This document shows, piece after piece, positions 44,760 to 54,625 of a stretch of 64,000 nucleotides of DNA. The notes below the pieces were generated by a model. The model was not told the DNA's origin, ran no database searches, and saw only the letters and a program-made list of their open reading frames with translations. Each line of letters begins with the position of its first letter. Within the stretch, counting starts at the first letter, position 1. Both the position numbers and the translations under genes were made by a program. The DNA lies in the NCBI GenBank assembly GCA_036362985.1, contig JAYGXS010000001.1, positions 15,117,837 through 15,181,836 on the forward strand. The letters run 5' to 3'. The DNA comes from Ligula intestinalis (taxonomy: Eukaryota > Platyhelminthes > Cestoda > Diphyllobothriidea > Diphyllobothriidae).

Positions 44760-46098
44760 CATCTGTTATGGAGACAGGTCTGCCTTCAGCTTCTCAATTT
44801 CCATTTCTTCACACGTGAGGAATCGTGCTAAGAATGGGAGTACCGATTACTGGTAGGCCGACGTACGGCAGGTCATATGACGGAAGCTTCGACGCATGGT
44901 ACGAGAAGATTTCGCAGCCATTAATTCAGAGTGGAGAGGGTGAGCGACCTCACTTGGAATACGGTCCACGAAATTCTTGACCGATTTAAAATGTCGCTTT
45001 ATGATGAGGTCAGCTAAAAAAACATACGAATAACCGGCAGCTGAAGAGAGCATGCGGAGAATACGTTTAATAATAAGCAAGTCTTTCTTGAGTAGTGCTG
45101 GAAAAGTAACTGGAGAGCAATAAAGAATAAGAGGGAGGATACAGGCATCTATAAAACGCCAGATGACAGCTTGTGGGGTGCGATATGAACACAAGCGGCG
45201 GACATAATACAAAAGTTTGCGGATTTTTATAAAAAGGTCTTCAATATGAAGAGTAAATGAGAGGTTGGAAGCAAGTGTTAGACCAAGGTATCAGAAGGAG
45301 GATACATTGTTGGGCAGAAAGTCAATGGTTTCAGGGCTGGTAGGGGGTCGCAGCCGAAAAATACACTGGACTGACTTCCGCTCATTAAGTAAAAGGCCAT
45401 TTTCTGACGACCATGCTGTGACATGGTCCAGTCCATCCTTCAGTGTTTGGAGATGGGTCTCGCTTTTGAGAGGATGGCCGACAACCATATCATCAGCGTA
45501 TTTGGCAAACAAACATGCGTTCGGAGATCGTAGGTCATCAGTATGGAGGGAAAAAAGATGAGGGGATAATATAGACCCCTGCAGAACTCCACAATTGTTG
45601 GGAAGGACCGTGGATTTTCGCTTCCCGGTCTGAACGAATTGGGTGCGGGAAGAAAAATAGTCCCTTAGCCATGAGGCAACCCAGCCAGGAGAGCCACACG
45701 CAGAGGTTTTACTAAGAAGAAGATGGCGCGGGATCGTGTTGAAGGCTGAGGAATAGTCAAGAAAAGCACACGCGTAGGCACGGCATCCCTTATCCAAGTC
45801 CCTAAGAGCAGAGTGGACTACTAAAGCAACTGCATCTAGTGTACTACGCCTCGCCTTATACGCAAACTGCAAGGGATCAGAAAAATTGGATGAAAACGGC
45901 TTAATGATGTCCAAAGCGACTCGTTCTGTAAGTTTGAGAAGTGCAGAAGAGCAGGCGATTGGGCGAAAGGATTTGGGACCCGTTGAAGTGGTTTTTTTCG
46001 GGATAGGAGTGATTTTGACCGAACGCCAACCGTCAGGAATCTTGGACTCCATGAAAGATAAATTAATAAGATGTGCCAAGACAGGAGCTAATTGAAAA
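44760..46098 (-). pseudogene. LINE-E reverse transcriptase (Rex1-like)
   Basis: Minus-strand reading: MAHLINLSFMESKIPDGW, VKITPIPKK, FRPIACSSALLKLTERVALD, PLQFAYKARRSTLDAV, AFLDYSSAFNTIPRHLL, LQGSILSPHLFSLHTDDL, FAKYADDMVVGH (active site YADD) and NGLLLNERKSVQ. A single TGA near 45291 is followed without frame change by YLGLTLASNLSF, KIRKLLYYVRRLCSY and RFIDACILPLILYCSPV. Motif style matches Rex1/Babar-type LINEs, known mainly from fish and some invertebrates; assignment is from memory of the family. Confidence 0.75.
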
Positions 46099-46101
46099 GA
46101 G

Positions 46102-46182
46102 CAAGATTTACGTGTGAGTTTTGTGGCAAGGACTTTGGACTAAAAGGCACCCTGAAGAGCCATATCGAGTGCGTCCATGAAA
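46102..46182 (+). CDS. PRDM9-like C2H2 finger exon (5' side altered by LINE)
   Basis: From a cryptic AG at 46101 the reading gives RFTCEFCGKDFGLKGTLK then SHIECVHE, a full C-x2-C-x12-H-x4-H finger, ending at a GAAA|GTATGT donor in phase 1 like the other fingers. Recognition positions (-1, 2, 3, 6) are L, G, T, S. LINE-E lies directly upstream and supplies no pyrimidine tract, so splicing of this exon may be lost or rerouted. The donor and the whole finger are intact. Confidence 0.65.
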
Positions 46183-47560
46183 GTATGTTTTGTGCCTTTG
46201 CCTAATTTGCTGTTTTTTCTCATGGGCTTGCACGTTTCTTGCCTGTCGTATTTTACTTCGTCTACAGAGAGCAATTCTTCTTAGGAAGTAAATCTTTGAG
46301 TTCTGAATTTCTCTGGCCACACCAAACCTAGCTGCAAACGTGATGAAAGAATATATGACGCTGGCTTTTTATTGTTTAGAGTTATAGATGGAGTAATGGG
46401 TTCAAGTGTTGTGGCTTGCTGTTTTTCTACTAGTAAGGAATACATTTACTGAGGATATATTGGGTATATATTTCCACGTAGATTTTTTAAGTTGAGTCCT
46501 TTGTGTCTGAGATGTATTCTCCGTATTGCTTTATGTTTGTCTTTTCGTATTATTGGATAAATTTTAATCAAGCGCGAGAACTTTATACATCTCGTCCGAT
46601 TCGCTGAACAGCCTCTTTTATCCCTCTCACAACACCATATTGAAAGCACATACCAGACAGTTGATCTTGCGACGAAATAGTCGATGTGTCGATTAGCTTA
46701 TCATCGTAGATCCCTTGTTTGCCTCAGGTATATTTTTACGAAATGTTTAAAGGGAATCGTCTAACGGCCAGTTTTACACATAGGATGCGGGCTATACGAA
46801 TCACTATGAAATGTATGCTTAAATGGTCTGGGCAACTATAGAGGCAAATTTGTCCTTGTAGTGAAATGGTCTTCGATGGTCGGTAGATTTAGGTTGTCCT
46901 GGGGGCAGATTTTATGATGCCGCGCGATGACTAAATGGAAAAGTTTTTAAATCGGGCCACTGAACAGATACAAGTGGGGTTTTATTGTAAATTAATTACT
47001 ACTTATCGGGGAGAAATAGGTTTACTTCAAAAAGATAACCTATTTCCATTGCTATCACCGCTTTCGCTATATATTTCTTGTTTTTAAGGGGAAGCTCTCT
47101 TGGGCGCAGAGTGCAACCCGCTTTTCCAATATACCCTACCGATTCGCCTTTAGCTATTTGGGCCTGCATGCAAAGGCCTCTAAATTTTTCTTAGATGAGG
47201 GCTTAATATTTAAGCCAAGGTCTAACTGAAGGCCATTCCTGCGGTAGACAGGCTCCGGCCATCCGGTACATTCGAAGCTTTAGGTTTGAGGCTTTGGCTA
47301 CCTTCTTGACCGCAAACCTCTTCCTCCCATCTCCTTCCTATCGTTCGCCTAGAGTTCCATCCATCGGTTAATTCACTAAAACCAGCTGCCTTTCGGTCCA
47401 CCAGCTCGTCTTGCTTTAGAGTTCATATTCTTCCCAATTCAACCCTCCAGCCCTGCTGCGCCTCCTATTCCAGGCGGTGCGGCTATCTGCCTAGGGGGTT
47501 TTACTCCAGGCCAACCATACCAAACTCCGGACACCTTCAACAAGGTTCGGCATATTAGAA
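46183..47560. other. Intron after finger exon; partial copies of intronic unit
   Basis: Contains weak copies of the duplicated intronic unit: 46620-46700 resembles 43100-43160 and 52280-52330, and 46860-46960 resembles 44020-44080 (GGTAGATTT, CTGGGGGCAGATTTTATGATG). No further finger recognised. Confidence 0.45.
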
Positions 47561-47569
47561 TATTGGTTA

Positions 47570-48520
47570 TACTTACCGAGATTATCATTTAAGGGATGCG
47601 ATGTATGATGCGAGCATATTCTATGTCCGGCGTACGGCATGTCTTCGAACGTCGAAACAGAGCCGACACTGGATCTCTTCGATGTGGGCCGCACGGCTAG
47701 GCTTGACACTGGCCCACATCTGTGCAATCCTCGCTGGAGTCAGTTCCTGCATGCACCGATGGCATTGCTTTGAGGGCCTACAGTTGGGGTTAACCGTTTT
47801 AAGTCGTTTAACGATTGCTGTTCGTTTTACTGTGGTCCACAATCAAAACTAACTTTTCCCGTCTACGCGTAAAGGTTACCCACAACCCCTGTCACCAACA
47901 AAAATGCACCCTTATGAAATTATTGTATGTTGAACCCCGTCGACACTTCATTCCTTCAATATGAGCCCAAGGGGCTCGGCCAGTCGCCGATTCACCTCGG
48001 TGCAGTCCTCGTTTAATTCAGCTCCTGTAATCTCTGAGGGCATGCGTGTGTCGGCCTACAATTGCGGTCGAGAAAGTATTTGGTGCTGTTGGCTGCCTGC
48101 TGTTGGTTTAAGCTGTGTCTTCACATTCTTAACCCACGGTCGTCCGCGCGTATGAGTTTCACGCAGTAGCCTCTCTCGTGGTCGGCAGCCTTACTAGTGT
48201 CCCCTACAAAAGTGCATAACTTTCAAAAAATGTTACCTTTCCCTTTTTCTTCCTGCGCCTTGGTATGGGCCATCAGTCAGTTTACCTAGCGCAGCTGCCT
48301 ATTTTCCAGTATGCCGATCAATTTCTGAACGTCCAGTAACTTAGGCCGCTCGGTACACTTACCCAGTTCATCATTTACGGGTGACATTTCTGCCATATGT
48401 TGTGTGAATATATCCCGGCACCACGGTATGGAATCCAGTCGAACATTGAGCCAGAACCGTTAACGGACCTCCGCGATATACCTCCGCATGGCTCGGCCAG
48501 ACACCGGCCTGCATCGGCGT
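47570..48520. repeat. Imperfect repeats of a GC-richer element
   Basis: 47585-47790 resembles 48362-48520 (ATTCTATGTCCGGCGTACGG / ATATATCCCGGCACCACGG, then CGGCTAGGC..CATCTG / CGGCCAGACACCGGCCTGCA), and 47985-48070 resembles 47700-47790 (GCATGC, GGGCCTACAGTTG / GGCCTACAATTG). The minus strand of 47621-47842 is open with scattered cysteines, but I recognise no protein. Confidence 0.45.
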
Positions 48521-48639
48521 ATTCCCCGTTTCAACCCCTATTTGTGGGAATCCCAGTAGTGGGGTCGACGAAGTTTTGGGTGAGGTTGTCTCTAGCGGTC
48601 ATTTTTAGGTCCTTATGTACTATAGCTACCTACTTAAAT

Positions 48640-48840
48640 TTTTAAGTAGGTTGAATTACCTATAAACTTCTGGTTTTCTACGCGCAAGGGATTTTCTGAT
48701 GTCATGGGAATGCAGAACGGTTCTTTGAAGGCAAACACATTCCATCACTGCTAAAATCGGCAAACTAAGCAAAATTTGCCTTTTGAACTACCCAGGGAAC
48801 TACCGCTTACTTACAAATTTTAAGTAGGGTGATTTGCCTA
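48640..48840. repeat. Short direct repeat (TTTTAAGTAGG)
   Basis: TAAATTTTTAAGTAGGTTGAATTACCTA near 48635 and CAAATTTTAAGTAGGGTGATTTGCCTA near 48815 form a diverged pair 180 bp apart. Function unknown. Confidence 0.5.
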
Positions 48841-49139
48841 ATCTCGTTGCCTTTTGTTTTTTGGTAAGCTTTTTTCTAATTGGTTTTGGTGATACCACTG
48901 GAAAATGTCTCTCAGTGACCGTTCGCCGTTGGTCGGGCAGGGGTTTAGCGATGATATTAAAGCTACCTTCAGTGTCTTCTCCCAAGGTTTGAGAACGCGA
49001 CCCAACTTGCCCTCGTAACTTTTTTATTGGACATTCGAATCGGTTTCTAATTTCTTCCCTGGCATGCCCCGTCCTTCTTCTCCCTGAAAATAACTCGTTT
49101 GTATGCCTGCGGGGCGCGCTTCATACTTTCCCCAGACGA

Positions 49140-50240
49140 CCCAACGACACAATCCTACCATGTTCTGAATGGTTTACGATGGGGCTGAAAATAAAGCAGG
49201 TAGTTGCATTTTTCAAAAAGCGCTTTTGATAAAGCTGCCCGAGGAATCACCAGCACAGGCGACTTTATGCCTACCTAGCCTAGACTATTGGTCTCGTTGA
49301 TAATACAAACTTCCGCCTTGTTGCACGCCGATTCTTGAGCAACTAACGCCATTCATAGTTTCGGATGGCTTTCTCCGGATTGCAAAGAAGGTAGCAAACA
49401 TTTTACTATGCTAGTGTGAGCGGACGCAACTGGCAAGCTCGAAGGGTATGGTTTGGGGCACGGGGACTTGACTGTTTGGACCGCTAGCTTCGCAATCCGC
49501 AAGCCCAGATCTGATGCAGAAGACCTAAAATCTTACTTGAGAAGGCAAGCAATGTCGTCCATATATTGGGCCACTTGGAAACCCCAGACGGCTGCAGAAT
49601 TCCACTACCAGTCAAGGATTAGTTTTAAGCAGATGGGCCAACTGAGTTAGCCTGTACCGTATGCAAACACTGCATGTCGGCGTTTGTTCTTAGACTGAGA
49701 AGTGTATACGGTCTAATTGGTTTACGATGCAAGGTTATCTGGTCGTACAGTTAATTGCAGATTTGGTTGATAATCCCGTCCTATTTAGAGCATGCATCTG
49801 AGTTACCTGTTTCTATAATTGATCGTATGTACTATGTATCTGTCGGTGGATACCCCATTCTTTAAGCTTTGAAAAAGTGACGATCGTCAAAAAATCACAA
49901 ACGTTGTAATTATGCTCCGCAGGTTGTGTACGTTTCCGTAGGCCTATTCAATGTGATTTACGATTTTTGCAGTGCATGCGCTGGACACTGATAATTGACA
50001 GCAAAATATCTTCAGGTTTTCCCGATATGAGCCCGCTTAGTTAGTCTTTCTATCAATAGCAATCCATTAAATGAAACGGCCGAACGATGCAGGACCTTAA
50101 ATCTTGGGTTTGGAAGTGCTGCCGTTAAGAAGCACTGCCTGCGCCGCGTTAATCTTGCAGGTGATGTAACATTTGCGTTTATCCTGCTAGGCACTGCACT
50201 TGCATTCGAAAGCAAACAGATTTACTTCCCTGCCGTTATA
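49140..50240 (+). repeat. Segmental duplication, copy 2
   Basis: Colinear partner of 38460-39660. Same order of landmarks, offset about 10.65 kb, so a block of intron including a finger unit was probably duplicated in tandem and later diverged. Confidence 0.75.
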
Positions 50241-50249
50241 ATTTACCTC

Positions 50250-52000
50250 TCGGTTAGTTCGCTGTATTAGATTTTCCCCTTTTCCAAAGGCAAAGTAACC
50301 GGTCTGTGCATTATTGCGATTCAGTTACGTCAAACAGAATTGGGCAATGTGAGTTTTTGCATGCGCTGCTTGTGAGTTCATGGTCACAGCCGAGTTTCAT
50401 CATTGCTGTGCATTAGCTGTTTTGTGAACTTTTAACAGAGGTATCAATTTGAAAATTCTGCACATATGTTGCGAGATGTGACGACAATTAAAAGTTTTAT
50501 GTTGCTAAAGTTTCGATTAGCTGTAGCGCAAACTTGTCCTGTTAGTGAGATGGTTTAAGATGCAGTATTGAGATCAGGGATAGTTTTACTTTTTCACATG
50601 TGAGAGCTTGTGGTGAGGCTTTATTGCGCATTTCCTTTTAAGCAGCGTTTTTAGTTGCTATCATTGATATCTTATCGGGATGACTGGACGACCTTTTCCT
50701 CGAATTTGGGATTTATATATCCTTTTCAGTTTTATAAGATAGCTTGAAACAGGATAAGAGCATTGTGACGCTTACGGAACAAACGGTGGTTAAAGCCGCT
50801 CGCGATTGCTACTTTGTGCTTGGGAACTTAAGTGATAGTACAGCTGAGATGGACGCGCCACTCAAGTCACGTCTGGCAATGTTCATGTCCGTTTCGCGGA
50901 TTTGTGTACTTGTCAATTTCGTGTTGGATACAACTGTACGAAAATGGTTGGGTTTTTTCATATCCGGCGTGCTGAGATAAACACATTCGAACGTTCAACT
51001 CATGCGATAGGGAAATTACGATTTTTGTAATTTTACCAAATCCGAGATGATCCCATCTAATTACGCTTTGACTAACCAAGACAGAACACAAGAAAAGGGA
51101 GCAAAAGTGGAAGTCGCCAGCATGAGAACTTTAGTGTGTACAGAGCCTGAACTCTCTGTCTCAGGCAACAGTAATCGCTAAGGGAACAGGGACTGATGAT
51201 GACTACACCCAGTCGTGTCCGAGAGTCTCTGCCAGTCCATTCGGTGAGATGCGACAGTTGATTTTAAGTGATTGTGCAACCAGCACAACTGTTGCATGAT
51301 TGGTGTGTTATATTGCTTGAGGGCTGTTGAGTATTGAGGTTTCCTCCTGCGTGGCCGCAGGGCGGCGAGTTCAAGCGGCTCTTGAGAAGCTGTGGCTAGA
51401 TCATGTGTTGATACGAAATAATTTTGGGACACGTCCCTCCTCCCCTTGCCCCCCTTTGATCTCTTAACAATTCCGCCCTCCCGCCTTACATACCGTTGAT
51501 TGGTTGCTTAAACGTTTGCTAACTCTACCTATTTTATATAATTTAACACGCCTGATGATGAATGAATTGAAAACGTTCGTTTGCCTATTTTGACTTCTTG
51601 AAAACTGTGAATAGTTTGGAACTCGCGTGTGTCCACCTGTGTGGGCACGTATACGTGCGAGTGAATATAGATCAAGCGTTTTAAGGTAATCGATGGGGGC
51701 ATTCGCTCGCCAAGGCGCATTACCTTGAGACAGTTTACATTGAACCAGGACGCATTGTAGGCTGTCGGCCACATGAGCGACTCGTAAGGCCAACCTATAA
51801 GCCCATTGGTTAGGCTGGCTCCTAACTAAGGTTCCTTGAAAAAATTGCATTTGAATTATTACCTTGATCTGAACGTGACTTATCTGGTAGACATGATTTA
51901 GCGATCACGATGGGACAAGAACATGACGTTCACCGCTCCCATGCAAAAGCTTCAATGAAAAGTCCGTGTACATACAAATAAAAGATATTTTTAACATCTT
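50250..52000. other. Intronic sequence, no gene recognised
   Basis: 50480-50690 weakly resembles 43850-43990 and 46800-46900, further pieces of the duplicated intronic unit. The open stretches here have no motif I recognise. Confidence 0.4.
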
Positions 52001-52480
52001 TATGTTTCATCTGCATTCCAACATCAAGGGCCGACCTTTGTGATAAGTAGGCCCTCTGCAAATTGCTGCGGAAACTGTTTGGCAGACGCTTTTTCGCGAT
52101 CAGCTGATTGTTAATTTGGGCTAGGATATACCGATTTGGCCAACGGTTCAGCACATACTGCCTTGATGATTGGGTCAGTCTACGGATAAGTCCTATGAGC
52201 AGCTCTGGGATATGACAATGAGATCGAATAGAGGTCGGTGCGCGTGAGTACATTGTGCATTAAATATGATCAGCACCTTCTCCGTTTCTCACAATGTCCT
52301 TTTAAAAAAAAACAAAGGAGGATTGGTCCCGCGACGTGCTACCTACTCTGTCGATTAGTTTGCCATAACAGATCTGTGATCTTCTTCCGCTAAGCTAAAG
52401 TTCAGCAGGCAGAAGAGTTCATAGGCGTACTGTATTGGCTGTCGCTATTTCTGCTATTTCAGCCAACCTGGCTTTGTTGG
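52000..52480 (+). repeat. Segmental duplication unit upstream of finger exons
   Basis: Partner of 42815-43350 (see shared landmarks there). Followed by the finger exons at 52591 and 52981, as the other copy is followed by two decayed fingers. Confidence 0.7.
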
Positions 52481-52590
52481 TAGACATTCGTGTCATATTT
52501 TGTGATGTGCTAATTTCATTCCTATAAAGATTTAGTGAATGTTAAGTTGTATAAACGAGCCTCTGAAAGACGATTCCTTTTCTATTTCAG

Positions 52591-52653
52591 ATCGACGGGA
52601 ATATATCTGCGAGTTTTGTGGCAAGGACTTTGGAGAGGAAGGCACCCTCAAGA
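52591..52653 (+). CDS. PRDM9-like C2H2 finger exon, truncated by assembly gap
   Basis: Acceptor CTTTTCTATTTCAG, phase 1. Encodes RREYICEFCGKDFGEEGTLK before ten N. Recognition positions -1, 2, 3 are E, G, T. The exon and at least 60 bp of upstream intron are nearly identical to 52921-53030. The histidines fall in or beyond the gap; after the N the sequence is intron-like and does not continue the finger. Confidence 0.8.
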
Positions 52654-52663
52654 NNNNNNNNNN
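52654..52663. other. Assembly gap (10 N) inside a finger exon
   Basis: Ten N at the point where two near-identical finger units would confuse assembly. True missing length is unknown and could include additional finger units. Confidence 0.95.
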
Positions 52664-52980
52664 GTTTTGTTTGTCGTCCGTGTTGTGTGGTCATTCTTTC
52701 TCGTACGGTCATCGCCTGCTTTCAGAGACAGAGAACGTATTATGCATGAAGTGTTTCCAACTATCTCATTTTATGATGAACCAACGCTAAGTTAATCGTA
52801 AAAAGCCAGTGGACTTGCAACGCCTACGTCTGATGTTAATTTTCCTATTTCAAATGAAACGGCCCAATAATTGACACTTCTATGACATGTCGTGGGGCAC
52901 ACATTTTATCCTTAATGAAGAATAGTGAATGTAAAGGTGTATAAACGAGCCTCTGAAAGACGATTCATTTTCTATTTCAG

Positions 52981-53067
52981 ATCGACGGGAATATACCTGC
53001 GAGTTTTGTGGCAAGGACTTTGGATGGAAAGGCCACCTCAAGAGGCATATCAAATCCGTCCATGAAA
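52981..53067 (+). CDS. PRDM9-like C2H2 finger exon, intact
   Basis: Acceptor CATTTTCTATTTCAG, donor GAAA|GTATGC, phases 1 and 1, 87 nt. Encodes RREYTCEFCGKDFGWKGHLK then RHIKSVHE, a complete C-x2-C-x12-H-x4-H finger. Recognition positions -1, 2, 3, 6 are W, G, H, R. In the family such fingers bind DNA in tandem, one triplet each. Splice sites are clean and the exon can be inserted or skipped without changing frame. Confidence 0.87.
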
Positions 53068-53523
53068 GTATGCTTTTCTATTCTGCCTAATTTATAGATT
53101 CCGAGTTGCGAGTAATTTTTTTGTTGTCGATTTTTCCTTCCGGTCGTATTTCCACCACTTTTTTCTCAGTAGAAACTCTATCAAGAACGCAATATTTTTC
53201 GAAAATTTTCCTCGATGATGAGTAAATGCGAAGTTCAGGGTAAAATGATAGTGGACTTGTTGTACGCAACGTGTAGGTTTGAGATGTCAAATATCTGTTT
53301 GGTGCTAATTTCCTTTGTGTACGGCTCCATTGCAAGAACTGTATTAAGAAACAAATATATCTTTTTTGAGTTTTTTAGGGTAAACTGATTCGGCAAACAC
53401 GTGCGCATTTTAAGTCGCCCACTTCTCTTGTTTTTTAAAATTAATTAAGCTTATTACAAAGTTATAGTAGGTTTCTTTTTTCTTTTCGTCAATTCTTGAA
53501 GATTTTTTTTCTTGTGTTTTCAG

Positions 53524-53540
53524 AAGCTAATGAAGACTAG
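53524..53540 (+). CDS. Putative terminal exon of PRDM9-like gene
   Basis: Acceptor TTGTGTTTTCAG, then a phase-1 continuation giving K-A-N-E-D and TAG at 53538-53540. The phase matches the donor of the last finger exon. An AATAAA-like AATAAAC lies near 53708. Very short, so it rests on the splice site, the phase and its position only. Confidence 0.45.
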
Positions 53541-54625
53541 TTTTGTTGCCGTGTGATGACTCCGAATGATAAGGTTGACTCTGTTTTATTTCTCGAATGG
53601 TTATTTTTATATTTTGAAATCCCATTTATGTTATTTAGCTTTCCTCAGATCAAATTAAAAATGAAATTAACCTTTGCCTAATTGTTTATCTATTTCTTTA
53701 AAGTTTAAATAAACGATGAACAGAGGCCTTGCATCTGCAAGCTACAGCTTTTTTGAAAACAAAGAAAATGGTGTACCTTCTGCTTTTAGATTATAAACAA
53801 TAACTGCTACAAATCCTCGTTTTCTGCACGATAATGATTCTTGTTTAGTCTTGGAGATTAATTTCGCGGACGGTTACGCTTCAAAACAGCCGTCGAGATA
53901 TTAACGCTTTTAAATGTTAATGTCGGTATGTCTTACAGATTGATCGAGACGAACGTAATTATAGGGAACTACCGCTGTTAACGTTTACTGACGTCAGACA
54001 CTTTGTCTGTTCTGGAGATTCGTCTGATTCTTCTACTACCGTTCTTAAATGGACTTTCTTCGTAGTTAATGTATGCATGCTCTTCTTAGACAGCAATATG
54101 CACCACCATTTAACGAGTCACAACGATCGATTTGATGACCACACATTAACATCGAGTCGACTTGGACAGACTTGAATGCTATTACAGTAACACCACAGAT
54201 GGCATCGACAACCAAAAAAGCAAATGGCATATGGATAGTCACCAATCAGGTATTAGACTTACTTGTTCCATTCTACCTCGGGGCTCATGCTTTTTACCTG
54301 CCAGCAACTGCAAGGCTGCTTGTTTTATAAGGCAGAAGTACAAAGGCTATCGATGCAGAAGAGTCCGCTAATGGAACTTTTTAAGGTGACTGATAAGAAA
54401 CAAATTTAAAAAATATGAATGAATAACGCAGAAGCCCGGCTTCGCCTTGGGCTTCCTTACATGTTGTTGTCCCTTATGTAGGCAAGCCTTATATGAGAAC
54501 CTCTTCAAATAATTATGTTCAGATCAGTTTTATTAGGGAAATATAGGTAACTACCTGTTTGTGCATAGCTGTGATGCAGAACATGTGGCGTTTCCCGTAA
54601 TGAAACTGCGTTAAGGGGGGGGGGC

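Larger units (their letters stand above)
44587..46098 (-). mobile_element. LINE-E, Rex1-like, 5'-truncated, in a zinc-finger exon
   Basis: Minus-strand insertion about 1.5 kb long, with a (TATC)n 3' tail at 44587-44606 and 5' truncation at about 46098. It is flanked by similar but not identical short sequences (AGCGAAAGA and AGAGCAAGA). Its coding region has one stop in frame, so the insertion is recent. It separates a splice acceptor from the finger it served. Confidence 0.75.

Noticed and set aside
46385..46430. FKCCGLLFF reading as a further relict finger
   Set aside because: Only the CCG resemblance; no histidine region or intron homology that I can follow.
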